From Tribonema minus (lineage: Eukaryota > Sar > Xanthophyceae > Tribonematales > Tribonemataceae): DNA of 64,000 bases. Shown piece after piece: positions 42,575-51,813 of this stretch (its first letter is position 1; each line of letters opens with the position of its first letter). Made by a program: the position numbers and the translations under genes. The DNA is taken from the NCBI GenBank assembly GCA_017506865.1, contig JAFCMP010000002.1:558001-622000 (forward strand), given 5' to 3'. The notes beneath the pieces are model-generated. The model was given only the letters and a program-made list of their open reading frames with translations, did not search any database and was not told where the DNA came from.

Positions 42575-45500
42575 TCAGGTTGACATGAAATACGCCGTTC
42601 CCCCGTTCACCGTGATAGTATAATTGTCATCAGACGAGGCCGCGTTCACCTCGATTCCCACGGTGTACGTCGATCCCGCTGAGACCGCGAACTTGGCCAT
42701 GCAGCAAAAGTTAGCCGCGTACCCGGGGTCGTCGCCTATGGCACGGGGGAGCTTCGTGAAGGACGTCGTGGTGGTCGTGTAGACGCCGGCTTTCACTAGG
42801 TAGGGCCGGCACCCCGTGGAGTCCGCCCCGCTGCCGGTATTGATCCTCCCGTTCCCCATGAACGAGATGGTCACGTAGCTGTTGATCATGTACATGCTGA
42901 AGAGGGGCTCGAACTGGTTCGCCCCTGACGTTACGCCCGTGACGACAGAGTCGAGGAGGAGGGGGATCACTTCGGAGGCCCTCGTGTTGACGCACGCGTC
43001 GCAGAACACGTAGCGACAGTTGATGTCCGTCGTCAGAGAGAGGGTGGCCGCGCTCACGTCGCCGGTGACCGCGACCGAAGCGCCGGTGATGGCCCCCGAC
43101 GAGGCGACCGAGGTGGCGGCGATCGGCCCGCCGATGACCGTGTTAGAAAACACGTTGTGGCCCGCTACGGACGTGAACACGGTGCCCCCGGGAGCCGTCG
43201 TTCCATTGTTCTGCAGGTCCATGACGAATGCCTGCGCCGCGCTCGCGTGGCCGTGGCTCCTCGCGTTCACGTAGACGTAGACGGGGACCGCCGTCTGCAC
43301 GTACACGTACAGCTCGTGGTTCGCAGTGTAGGTGGAGATGTTCGTGAGCTGAATGTCTCCGAATACGGTGTTGGAATTGTAACTCCCCGAGTGGTCGACG
43401 ATAACGCTGCGGTAGATTCCTGTGCCCTGGTTGGAGAGGCAGTAGTTGATGTGTATCAGTAGGCAGCAGTGCCTGCTCGAACCGGCGCCGGTGACGGATA
43501 CGGTACCCGTGAAGCGCTGGCCGAAGTAGCCCAGTTTCACCCACGTTGAGGCGACGCCGGTCCCAGTCGAGATCGCCGCCGTGTCACCCTGTACCACCCC
43601 CGTCAGAATGGCGTTGGCGATGGAGGAGGTGCCCGTCACGATGGCGTCGACCTGCGACTTCAGCGACATGACAACGCGGTTGAGCGACCGCATCGCCTGC
43701 GGCTTGATCTTGCGCATCGCGGCGTACCCCGTGGCTGTCGTGTCGATCGCGGAGATGCGAGTGCTGAGCGAATTTAGGTTTCTTCCACAGTCTCTTCCCA
43801 GCACCGGTTTAGTTCGCCTCGAGTTGGCTGAGATCCGAGTCGAAAGAGCGGAAACCACGCGGTCGATGTTTCGGGCCACCGCCGGCTTTACGATTCGGGC
43901 CCCAGCCGATATCCGATTCGAGAGCGAAGTCAGCATGCGGCCGCAATCCCTGGCCAGACTCGGCTTCACGCGGCGATTGCTCTCCGAAATGCGAGTTGCG
44001 AGCGAATTGAGAATCCTGTCGATTCCTCTCGTGACCGCCGGCTTCGTGCGTGCCACGACGCGTTTCGCAATACGAGCCAGAAACGGCTTGACTCGGACCT
44101 TCGGGAAAAACGTTCTCCGCATCTGAGGACGTTGCAGCAGCGTTCCCGTAGGCACCCCGTTCACATTTCCGACCGCCAAGTTGAGGACGTCCGAATCGAT
44201 GGCTGAGGCGGTCGAAACGGAAGTCTGGTACGCCGAGATGGATCCGTCGTAGTACACAGAAACGACTGGTGCTGAGGAGGGTCCGAAGGTGGCGAGTAGA
44301 GGGTTCGTGTCCACGTCCGTATCGATCGCTCTCATGCCTAACCCCGTCAGAGGAGCGACCGACTCGCCGAAGCTGGAGGCACCCGAAACGGACATGTTGC
44401 CGGTGACGGAGAACATCGACACCGCCCGTTCTACCAGTGTCCCGAGTGCGTTCGTAAAGCTCCCAGCCGGGGCCATGTTGGCCATGCCTCCCGCCATGCT
44501 GTAGCTCATGTCTGCGGCGTCCATTCCCTGCATGAACTCGTCCGGAATGGCATAGTCCGGGAGGGGCGCGTAGCCCTGAAACTGGGGCCACATCTTGGCG
44601 ATTCCCTCTCCAGCCGTGATCGCCGCCTGGATTCCATCCACTACCCCCTGAGCGGCTAGGGCGGCGTTGATGCCCGTAATGTTGGTATTTATCAAATCGT
44701 ACCAGTCGTTGAAGCTGACCCCGTTGATGATGGCGTCCGGACTGATCTCCACTCCCAATGCGGACATGCTGATGATGGAAGTGGGCACCGTGCCCAGCGT
44801 CACGTCGGGGATGAGGGTGGCTAGAGTGAGTTCCGCCCCCGTCAGTGCGGTCGCGGGGGTCACGGTGATTGTCACCCCTCCGTACACGTTGGTCGAGTAC
44901 AGCTGGTCAGAGACCATGCACCCCGACTCCAGGATCAGCACCCGGTCGTTTTCCCGCTGTAGCATACGATCCAGCCTCCTGTTTCCCATATTACCGTGGA
45001 CGTTTCGGGAGATACACATGCCGTTGATGCTGGAGGAGTTGACGGAGCCTTCCGTGACGAGGGTGCCCTTGATCTGGCAGTTGCCCGAGGTCGAGTTGAT
45101 CGCCATCATGATCGCATCGTTGCTATTCTCCCAGAGCCAGCCTTCGTTGGTCTGGGACTGCTGGCGGAACCTGGTACACTGACCGGAGACGACGGGGCCG
45201 TAGAAGAGGGCGGTAGCTCCCCCTGAAGTCTTGGTCGTCGCGCAGTAGATGAGGAAGTTGGTGCCCCCGGTGTTGTAGAGGTACAGAGGAGTCGGGGCGG
45301 TGAAGCTGCCGGACGAGTTGAGAGCCAGTCCGTTGGCCAGGATGGTGCCGGAACTGCTGACGTTTCCCGTGAAGGATGGGGCCGTCAATGTCTTGTTTGT
45401 GAGAGTGAGGGTACCCGTCCTCAAGTCGGATGCCGCCCTCAGGAACCAACGCGCCATGTTGGCATTCGGATTGATGCCGCGGTAGAAGGGCATGGCGATT

Positions 45501-45598
45501 CGATACGCCCTGTCTCGGCGCGCCACCTGAGGCTTCACTGTGGATGCCAACTGGGCCGAATCCACGGTCACACCATAGTAGTTCTGAAGATTGGACAT
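42575..45598 (-). CDS. PLV fibre/adhesin-like protein (about 1007 aa)
   Basis: The start at 45598 (MSNLQNYYGVTV) follows GTTAAATGTATG. The N-terminal part has TLTNKTLTAPSFTGNVSSSG repeats typical of phage tail-fibre shafts. The middle holds four to five repeats of about 35 residues with the pattern KPxxxRxxxRxxxSLxxRIS. The C-terminal part is Ser/Thr/Gly-rich with beta-prone segments and may form the receptor-binding head. By analogy it would be a vertex fibre binding the algal host; no catalytic motif is seen. Confidence 0.7.
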   Translation of the reverse strand: MSNLQNYYGVTVDSAQLASTVKPQVARRDRAYRIAMPFYRGINPNANMARWFLRAASDLRTGTLTLTNKTLTAPSFTGNVSSSGTILANGLALNSSGSFTAPTPLYLYNTGGTNFLIYCATTKTSGGATALFYGPVVSGQCTRFRQQSQTNEGWLWENSNDAIMMAINSTSGNCQIKGTLVTEGSVNSSSINGMCISRNVHGNMGNRRLDRMLQRENDRVLILESGCMVSDQLYSTNVYGGVTITVTPATALTGAELTLATLIPDVTLGTVPTSIISMSALGVEISPDAIINGVSFNDWYDLINTNITGINAALAAQGVVDGIQAAITAGEGIAKMWPQFQGYAPLPDYAIPDEFMQGMDAADMSYSMAGGMANMAPAGSFTNALGTLVERAVSMFSVTGNMSVSGASSFGESVAPLTGLGMRAIDTDVDTNPLLATFGPSSAPVVSVYYDGSISAYQTSVSTASAIDSDVLNLAVGNVNGVPTGTLLQRPQMRRTFFPKVRVKPFLARIAKRVVARTKPAVTRGIDRILNSLATRISESNRRVKPSLARDCGRMLTSLSNRISAGARIVKPAVARNIDRVVSALSTRISANSRRTKPVLGRDCGRNLNSLSTRISAIDTTATGYAAMRKIKPQAMRSLNRVVMSLKSQVDAIVTGTSSIANAILTGVVQGDTAAISTGTGVASTWVKLGYFGQRFTGTVSVTGAGSSRHCCLLIHINYCLSNQGTGIYRSVIVDHSGSYNSNTVFGDIQLTNISTYTANHELYVYVQTAVPVYVYVNARSHGHASAAQAFVMDLQNNGTTAPGGTVFTSVAGHNVFSNTVIGGPIAATSVASSGAITGASVAVTGDVSAATLSLTTDINCRYVFCDACVNTRASEVIPLLLDSVVTGVTSGANQFEPLFSMYMINSYVTISFMGNGRINTGSGADSTGCRPYLVKAGVYTTTTTSFTKLPRAIGDDPGYAANFCCMAKFAVSAGSTYTVGIEVNAASSDDNYTITVNGGTAYFMST

Positions 45599-45637
45599 GT
45601 TGCTCGATTCAATTGAACCATACATTTAACAGCGGAT

Positions 45638-47032
45638 TCAGAGGTCGTTCATGGCGTCGCGTTCCCAAGGGACGGGGGACACCGTCGGTACCATCGCCCC
45701 GATCGCCGGATCCACGGGGGTGTGGTCCACCAAATTCTCCCTAGGAACCTGGACCGTGTATTCGGGAGGCTGCGGAAGGGGAGGCGCCACGTAATGCACC
45801 TGCTGGGGCACGAGGACGTTGTACTGGTGCTGAGCCGCCACCATCTCGAGTTGACCTGGGTGAGGGGCAGCGGCAGCCGCCTGAAGCTGCTGCATCGCGT
45901 CCGCCACCTGCGGCTGAGCCTGAAGCTGCGCCGCCGCCTGCTGCTGGAGCTGCCCTTGCTGTTGCTGCAGTTGTGCCTGGTCTCGCATCCCCTGCGCCCC
46001 GATGCGTACGCCAGCGTGCTGTGCCAGCTCATTGATGGCGTCGTTCTGTTGTTCGTAGTTACGGTGAACCACTCTGATGGCGGCCCCCGTCGCGTCCCTG
46101 AGCGTACCCAGCCCCCCCGCAACCTGATCAACCGCTCCCGCCACGTTTCCGACCCGTCCCCTCACGTCATCGAAAGCGGCCTGCGCCGCCCCCGCCATGT
46201 TGTTGATCTGTCCCTGGAGAGCGTCGCGGCTCGCCTGGTGTGCATCCCCAGCCTGTCTGCCGAGTACCATCAAGTCGGCATTGAGACCGCTGAGGGCCGC
46301 CCCCGTCTCCTGTCGATTCGCGGCCACCACGTTGGAAGCCTCCTGCATCTGGGCGTGCAGCTGGCCGACGCCGGCGCTCAAGCCGTTCATGGTCACCTCG
46401 GCGTTCGTGACCCTGCCGCCAAGCTCCCTGTGAGCGGCATCCATCGCACCCAGCCTCGCGTTCATTCCTACTCTGGCGGCGTGAATGTTGGTGACGTGTC
46501 TGTCGAGCGCGTCCGCCCTTCCCGTCAGCCTCGCCATCTGGTCTTCGGCGGCGTCGAATCGGTTGGCGTGCGCTTCGTGCTCCCTCCAGTTCGCCCTCAT
46601 GTCGTCCTGCAGCCTCGCGTTGACGTCGTCGATGGCCTGCACCCGCCCCGTCAGCCGGTTGAACTGAGCCCCGTGCTCCGCCGCCAGTGTGGAAGCCTGT
46701 CGGAGCTGAGACTGCACGGCATCCAGAGCGGTCTCTCCGGGGGCCAGCGCCTTCCTGATCCTCTGGTCGACCGCGTCGTAGTCCATCGCGCCTTGGTTGG
46801 CGAGGGGAGCGGCCGCCCGCTGCTGTTGAGGCATGGGGACGACAGCCACCGACCCGCCACCACCCGAACCGCCTCCTCCTCCGGCGCCGCCGCCACCCGA
46901 TCCGGATCCCTGGCCGCCGATGATCTTGACCTTCTGCACCACCTTCGTCTTGACCACCGCCTTCGCCTTCGCCTTCGCCTTTGGCTTCTTGACGAGCACC
47001 ACCTTCTTACGTGCCTTCTTTGTATCCGGCAT
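45638..47032 (-). CDS. PLV Ala-rich coiled-coil protein with basic N-terminus (464 aa)
   Basis: The N-terminal 45 residues are strongly basic (KKPKAKAKAKAVVKTKVV) and could bind DNA. A Gly/Ser linker follows, then about 250 residues of heptad-like helices (RLTGRVQAIDDVNARLQDDM and similar) and a Gln/Ala/Pro-rich C-terminus. It could be a core or scaffold protein. It is preceded by GATTTAATGTTG and lies next to the packaging ATPase. Confidence 0.7.
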   Translation of the reverse strand: MPDTKKARKKVVLVKKPKAKAKAKAVVKTKVVQKVKIIGGQGSGSGGGGAGGGGGSGGGGSVAVVPMPQQQRAAAPLANQGAMDYDAVDQRIRKALAPGETALDAVQSQLRQASTLAAEHGAQFNRLTGRVQAIDDVNARLQDDMRANWREHEAHANRFDAAEDQMARLTGRADALDRHVTNIHAARVGMNARLGAMDAAHRELGGRVTNAEVTMNGLSAGVGQLHAQMQEASNVVAANRQETGAALSGLNADLMVLGRQAGDAHQASRDALQGQINNMAGAAQAAFDDVRGRVGNVAGAVDQVAGGLGTLRDATGAAIRVVHRNYEQQNDAINELAQHAGVRIGAQGMRDQAQLQQQQGQLQQQAAAQLQAQPQVADAMQQLQAAAAAPHPGQLEMVAAQHQYNVLVPQQVHYVAPPLPQPPEYTVQVPRENLVDHTPVDPAIGAMVPTVSPVPWERDAMNDL

Positions 47033-47060
47033 GGTGATTTGCTATAGGCACAACATTAAA

Positions 47061-47858
47061 TCAGAAAGAATCCGCTATCTTGTCGGCCCACAAGTCAACG
47101 AATAGATAGCTGTGGGGAGCCAGCGTGTAGAGATGCAGTTTACGTTGAAACTCCTCTTCGCTCATCATGCCCCCCAGCGATTCGTATATCAACTTCTGCT
47201 CCCTCGTGGAGTGCGTCTTCCAGATCGCCCAGTGGGTCACATTGAGTCGAATCGGCTTCGGGCAACCCGTCAGCGTCTGCACCATGAAAAAGATGCTGAG
47301 CCCGAGTCCCTCTCCGATATGTCGACTCTTCAGCACTAAATTCACGAGGGGATTGCGCGCAGACTGAGACATGAGTATGCTTCCCTGGATGTCGTCCAGT
47401 ACCAGGGCGGGACTGGGACGTTTCGGCTTGATCTCTCTGAACCCTCCCGTCTCCAGCAGGTTCTCCTCGACGTGAGATATCGTCTCCCCGGAGACAAACT
47501 TTTTGTATGCGATCTCGTATTCCAAGTCATGGCGATATTTGGCAGCGTCTGCCTCGCACTCCTGCACGACTTCCTGGATGTGCTGAAACGCATTCTTGTC
47601 CAGATCCCAGGTCTTGTCCTCCGGTGTAAGGATCGCCTTGTAGATCGAGTTCGAATCGGCGGTCGGACTGATTAGAAACACCTTGTTGATTGAACCCTCA
47701 GCTCTCATCATTCGTATCAGGTTGATGGTGGTGAAGGACTTGCCGCCTCCGGTGCTGGCGAGAGCACAAAAGATGGTGGGCACACGGCTGAGATACTTGG
47801 ACTCGAGTCGGGGCATACCCGGAAACTTCACGTTGAGATCGAGCAACTTTCGCACCAT
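47061..47858 (-). CDS. PLV genome-packaging ATPase (FtsK/HerA superfamily)
   Basis: 265 aa. Walker A is LASTGGGKSFTT near residue 35; Walker B is PALVLDDIQGS near 155. The length fits the 250-300 aa of Polinton and virophage A32-like ATPases. It pumps genome DNA into capsids. TTAAATCTTG lies about 25 bp upstream. Confidence 0.9.
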   Translation of the reverse strand: MVRKLLDLNVKFPGMPRLESKYLSRVPTIFCALASTGGGKSFTTINLIRMMRAEGSINKVFLISPTADSNSIYKAILTPEDKTWDLDKNAFQHIQEVVQECEADAAKYRHDLEYEIAYKKFVSGETISHVEENLLETGGFREIKPKRPSPALVLDDIQGSILMSQSARNPLVNLVLKSRHIGEGLGLSIFFMVQTLTGCPKPIRLNVTHWAIWKTHSTREQKLIYESLGGMMSEEEFQRKLHLYTLAPHSYLFVDLWADKIADSF

Positions 47859-47897
47859 CTCGCCTTTACCCCAAGTTCAAGATTTAACTTCCTCAAA

Positions 47898-48005
47898 ATG
47901 CTTACAGCTTACGAATTAATGACCTCGCCGAAGTCGAATCGATTTTGAGTGGCCAGGAGACGAGTCTTTCCGACGAGTCTCATTTGCTTACAGCTTACGA
48001 ATTAA
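47898..48005 (+). repeat. Two tandem copies of the PLV dispersed motif
   Basis: GCTTACAGCTTACGAATTAA occurs at about 47900-47919 and 47986-48005. Each is followed by a similar 30-bp stretch (AACGAGGTCGCC...GAATTGATTT). They separate the ATPase gene from the next minus-strand gene. Confidence 0.9.
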
Positions 48006-48030
48006 CGAGGTCGCCAAAGTCGAATTGATT

Positions 48031-48429
48031 TCAGACGAAATTCAGTTCGCATGCTTGTCGAGCCTTGTGCTGAATGAAGGACTCGTTGAGACCAGCAGTC
48101 TCCTGGCGCAAGCCCTGTTGGTCATCGCGTAGCCCCTTGATCTCACTGTGCAGTCCTGCGATCGCCTCCTGCTGTGCCTTGAGTAGGGAAGTCAGCTCAG
48201 ACATGTCCGCAAAATCATACTCCTCTTGCTCTTGGGGCATCGACTGCTGGACCACTGGGGCGGCCACGGGTTGTGGCTCAGGTTCGGCTACCTCCATCGG
48301 CTCAGCTTCCGGTTCGGCGACAGTCTCGGGAGGTTCGGGCTGTTCTGTCATTTTGGCCTTTGCCTCCAGGGCAGCCTTGCGCGCCGCCAAGCATTTCTGG
48401 AACGCTGCTTCTTGTGCGGGGGTCCTCAT
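48031..48429 (-). CDS. PLV Pro/Glu-rich coiled-coil protein (132 aa)
   Basis: There is a short N-terminal helix, then a PEPPETVAEPEAEPMEVAEP linker, then a predicted coiled coil with heptads (LKAQQEAIAGLHSEIKGLRD). Function unknown. It diverges from the gene at 48469, and the two share a 39-bp AT-rich promoter. Confidence 0.65.
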   Translation of the reverse strand: MRTPAQEAAFQKCLAARKAALEAKAKMTEQPEPPETVAEPEAEPMEVAEPEPQPVAAPVVQQSMPQEQEEYDFADMSELTSLLKAQQEAIAGLHSEIKGLRDDQQGLRQETAGLNESFIQHKARQACELNFV

Positions 48430-48468
48430 TCGATAAAATATTATCTGTTACGTAAGTACAAGATAATT
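48430..48468. promoter_or_regulatory. Divergent AT-rich PLV promoter
   Basis: The 39 bp between two divergent ATGs contain ATAAAATATTATCTG. An AATATT/ATAATAT word is also found 20-40 bp before the recombinase, helicase, integrase and major capsid genes, suggesting a shared promoter element. Confidence 0.55.
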
Positions 48469-48705
48469 ATGGCTACTTTCCCCCAAATCGTTCAATTCGA
48501 TTTCAACATGATTCCCTGGCAGACTCCTCCTACCGAGGAGGCCTGGACCGCGGCGGCAAAGTTCATGGATGACAACCGGGAAGCCCACCTCGAGGAATTA
48601 AAAAATTTGCCAGAGCTAGCAGAGATCAAGCGACAGCTAGAGAATGACGACCTACCAGAGGGCCACATCCGTCTTCCTGAGCGCCCAGAAGGGGACGACG
48701 AGTAA
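48469..48705 (+). CDS. PLV small acidic protein (78 aa)
   Basis: It begins MATFPQIVQFDFNMIPWQTP and ends acidic (RPEGDDE). Its 3' end overlaps the start of the penton-like gene by 62 bp in another frame, so the two are probably co-transcribed. Function unknown. Confidence 0.65.
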   Translation: MATFPQIVQFDFNMIPWQTPPTEEAWTAAAKFMDDNREAHLEELKNLPELAEIKRQLENDDLPEGHIRLPERPEGDDE

Positions 48706-49438
48706 CAGCTTCTACGATTCGGTCTACTACCAGCTCCCGCTCCCGATTCAGGCGGACGAGGGATGCAACGTTCTCCTCAGCGTTCAGAACTTCTCAATGG
48801 TCAACTCGAGGACCGTGATCTCAAGTTACAACAACGTCTTGACACTGAACGGCGTGAGCAAGACGGTGATACCAGGAAACTACAGCGCGTTCGAGCTGGT
48901 GGCGGCGCTGCAGTCCTCGGGCGTGAATGCGACGTACAACAAGACGAGCCTGAAGGTGACGCTCGCTTTCTCCGTTTCCACCACGGTGACGGGGAGCATG
49001 TGCACTCCTCTGGGAATCACATCCGGAAGCACCGGGACATCCGTATCGACGTCGAACAGCGTGCAGCTGACGGGACCGCTCTCAGTCTACATCGGAACGA
49101 ACCTCCAGGGTGGAAATGCGGCACAAGACCGCGGCAACAGCATCCTCGTCCGCATCCCCAACTCGGTGCCGACTCTGGACGTGCTACACTACTCGGACGC
49201 GGTGTCGAACACGGGGCTGCTGTTGCACGACACGTGCGTGCAAGCGCTGACCATCTACTTGACGGATGAGTTCGGAGCGCCGTTCCTGTGCAGCGTGCCG
49301 TACGAGTTGACGTTGCTGTGCAAGCAAGTTCCGACGGGGCGGCAGCAGCTGATGGTCCCCCGCCCTGCCGGATTAGTTGCACCGATTCCGACAATGCCGC
49401 CAACAAAATCTCACACTAGTAGTAACAAACGCAAGTGA
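48644..49438 (+). CDS. PLV penton-like minor capsid protein
   Basis: 264 aa. SVYYQLPLPIQADEGCNVLL, VQNFSMVNSRTVISSYNNVL and later beta-rich segments fit the single jelly-roll penton protein of PLVs and virophages. It lies two genes before the major capsid gene, the usual order. Its stop codon overlaps the next ATG (TGATG). Confidence 0.8.
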   Translation: MTTYQRATSVFLSAQKGTTSNSFYDSVYYQLPLPIQADEGCNVLLSVQNFSMVNSRTVISSYNNVLTLNGVSKTVIPGNYSAFELVAALQSSGVNATYNKTSLKVTLAFSVSTTVTGSMCTPLGITSGSTGTSVSTSNSVQLTGPLSVYIGTNLQGGNAAQDRGNSILVRIPNSVPTLDVLHYSDAVSNTGLLLHDTCVQALTIYLTDEFGAPFLCSVPYELTLLCKQVPTGRQQLMVPRPAGLVAPIPTMPPTKSHTSSNKRK

Positions 49439-49809
49439 TGGCTTTCCTGGGACGCATGCTCGCTTCGGGCTCCAAGTTCCTCGGACGCGGAATGAGCACC
49501 GCCGCGTACCTCTGCAGGACAGCGGCACCTATGATTCAGCGCGGACTGCCCATGTTGGCGAGAGGGGCGGAGGCGGTCGGCGCAGCAGCTTCCAACCCGT
49601 ACCTCCAGCACCTCGGACAGAAGATCGGTGTCAATCCGAAGACGTTCGGCAGCATCCAACAGGGAGCGGGCACGATCGGCGCCGGGCTCGGAATGCTCCC
49701 TCAGGTGGCTAGCAACGTCGGCCAGGCGGCGCGCGGCATTCAGACAGCGGTCCAGCCCGTCAAGAAGTCGCTCGCCGAATTACACGGTCTAGCTAAGGGT
49801 TTTCGGTGA
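49438..49809 (+). CDS. PLV small amphipathic virion-type protein (123 aa)
   Basis: The start ATG overlaps the previous stop by one base. The protein is Gly/Ala-rich with amphipathic helices (MAFLGRMLASGSKFLGRGMS), Met-rich and without Cys clusters. A protein-VI-like membrane-active or cementing role is possible; this is position-based inference. Confidence 0.65.
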   Translation: MAFLGRMLASGSKFLGRGMSTAAYLCRTAAPMIQRGLPMLARGAEAVGAAASNPYLQHLGQKIGVNPKTFGSIQQGAGTIGAGLGMLPQVASNVGQAARGIQTAVQPVKKSLAELHGLAKGFR

Positions 49810-49844
49810 ATAAAATATTGCGTACGAGCTAAAACGGTGTCGCC

Positions 49845-51149
49845 ATGTCTCTCCCCAAGCAGCTGATGTTCCCGCAGATCAAGTCGCCCGCTGCGGCGGC
49901 GGTGAGCGTGATCCACAGTGTCACTCCGATCACGGGATCCTCGTTCGCTCCGGGAAACACGATCAGTTTCGACATTCCCACTACTCGGGGGCAGTGGCTC
50001 GATCCCGCGTACACGTACGTTCAGCTCACAATCACCCCCACTTTTACGGGAGCTGCCGGGTGTCAATTCAACCCTTGGGATTTCGTCGACTCGCTGAACC
50101 TCTACTCGTCTGCGGGAGCGCAGCAGCTGGAGAGCGTCTCGACTGGTTACGCGTCCCTCTTCCACTGCCTCAGGGATCTGTGTTCGGATGCGACGAACGT
50201 GCTCGCAGGCGACACAATCTGCTACAATACATCGCGGTCCGCGACCTCTATTGCCAACGGGCTGAGGACGTACGCCACGGTCGCATCCGGCACGTCCATC
50301 ACCCTCACCATGCCGCTCATCAGCGTTCTGGGAACTCTGAGCGCCGGCCAGACCTATATCCCTCTGCACGCCCTGAACTCCTCCCTGCGCCTCGATCTCG
50401 GACTCGCATCCGTGAACCAGGCTCTGTCAATGTTCACCGGCGTCACTGGGTCGCCCACCTACGCGATCACATCGCCCAGTCTCAATTTGTGCCTCGTGAC
50501 CGTGGGAGATTTGGCAATGCAGCAGATCGAACAGATGACCGGGGGCGTGTACGCGTTCAACTGCACGACATACAGGACTCACCGCGCGGCCCAGGCGGCC
50601 TCGCAGCTGAGTAACGTAATAACCATCCCTGCTCGTGCGGACAGCCTCAAGCACATCATCTTCGCGCAGCGTCTGGCGGCGACGCAGGAGGTGATCGCGG
50701 CCTACTCCAACGCAGAGAGAACGACCAACAACTTGGCCACCTACGCCGTGCGCGTCGGGAGTGCGTATCTGACACAGAAGCCAGTCGTGGTGGCCGCTTC
50801 CGGGATCACGACCAACGGAGTGGGTGCTTACATGGAGGCCAAGAGGATCTTTGGGAACACCACCAGCGAGACATACCCGACGCTGCTGACGGCCAGCACG
50901 TACTTCGGTTCTGGAGGAGTCACCCCAGCCGCAGACCTGTCTCCCGCTTCCTTCCTATTCGGGATCGACTGTTCCCCGTTCAACAATGTTTCTGCTCTCC
51001 TCAGCGGGACATCTACGCTTACCAGCAACGTCTACCTGGAGCTCGTGTACGGCTCAGCTCCCGCTGCGGCTTACATCGACGCTTACGTGTGCTTCGATTC
51101 GCTGTTCACCATCAGCAAGCAGACTGGCAGCATGAGCATCGTTTTCTGA
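49845..51149 (+). CDS. PLV major capsid protein (double jelly-roll type)
   Basis: 434 aa. The N-terminal FDIPTTRGQWLDPAYTYVQL and FNPWDFVDSLNLYSSAGAQQ correspond to the first jelly roll of PLV capsid proteins. The C-terminal VYLELVYGSAPAAAYIDAYV is the usual last strands. AATAAAATATTG lies 35 bp upstream. The length is a little under that of virophage and Polinton capsid proteins (about 500-650) but normal for several PLV groups. Confidence 0.87.
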   Translation: MSLPKQLMFPQIKSPAAAAVSVIHSVTPITGSSFAPGNTISFDIPTTRGQWLDPAYTYVQLTITPTFTGAAGCQFNPWDFVDSLNLYSSAGAQQLESVSTGYASLFHCLRDLCSDATNVLAGDTICYNTSRSATSIANGLRTYATVASGTSITLTMPLISVLGTLSAGQTYIPLHALNSSLRLDLGLASVNQALSMFTGVTGSPTYAITSPSLNLCLVTVGDLAMQQIEQMTGGVYAFNCTTYRTHRAAQAASQLSNVITIPARADSLKHIIFAQRLAATQEVIAAYSNAERTTNNLATYAVRVGSAYLTQKPVVVAASGITTNGVGAYMEAKRIFGNTTSETYPTLLTASTYFGSGGVTPAADLSPASFLFGIDCSPFNNVSALLSGTSTLTSNVYLELVYGSAPAAAYIDAYVCFDSLFTISKQTGSMSIVF

Positions 51150-51813
51150 TCTGAAGATACGACACACACTAGAGCCTAAATGCACATTTTCAACATCTAT
51201 AACATCTCTCACTTCTGCTGCACAGTTGCAAACGACGACCAGGGGCCAAAATTTCAGGCCCCACATGGCCCCACCTGGCCCCAGGCCCTCTAGGATGGGG
51301 CCTAAGGGGGTGAATACTACTTATTTTTTATCGAAATTGGGGCCATAGATTTGGCCCCAAACCAGACCTGGGGTAGTGGGGGCAGCTCAAATCGAATAAT
51401 GAAAAAACAGTGTTGTACAATGTTTACGTTTTGACCTAGCCATAGGGGCCTTACATTTTGGGGCTGGCCCCAATGGCCCCAATGGCCCCGGTCAGCATTC
51501 GCAACAGCGCCTTGTTAACTCACAGCACAAACAGAAATGCACCCCTAGTGGAAGGGCGGGGCCAAAAACGCTTGGCCCCAGTAGCAGCGAACATGTGTGG
51601 CACACAAGCAGCACAAATACAACACTGCGCACATGATCTCTTTATTGGCACTAGGCACTTGTGTATTCAGTCTCTCTGTACATCACATACCAGCACTATG
51701 AATACTTAGCCAAATCGGACACCCCCCACGCGATTCGGAAAATCCCATCCGAATCGGAAACCCAGATCCGAATCGGACACCCCTGTCCGAATCGAAAACC
51801 CCCCATCTCGCAA
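51150..51813. other. PLV right-arm intergenic region with MITE-like copy 2 and CCGAATCGG iterons
   Basis: It holds the second GGGGCC-rich unit (about 51238-51588). It then holds a run of five TCCGAATCGG-type words at 51712-51801, just beyond the stop of the minus-strand gene. No gene is supported. Confidence 0.7.
51238..51588 (+). repeat. MITE-like unit, copy 2, inside the PLV
   Basis: Same orientation and order of blocks as the copy at 38790-39143. The segment around CTGGCCCCAGGCCCTCTAGG to GGCCATAGATTTGGCCCCAA is nearly identical. The ends again form an inverted repeat of GGGGCCAA...TTGGCCCC. Confidence 0.75.

Noticed and set aside
45722-47047. Plus-strand open frame of 441 codons
   Set aside because: It is a shadow of the coiled-coil gene on the minus strand; His/Arg/Leu-rich and without domain.
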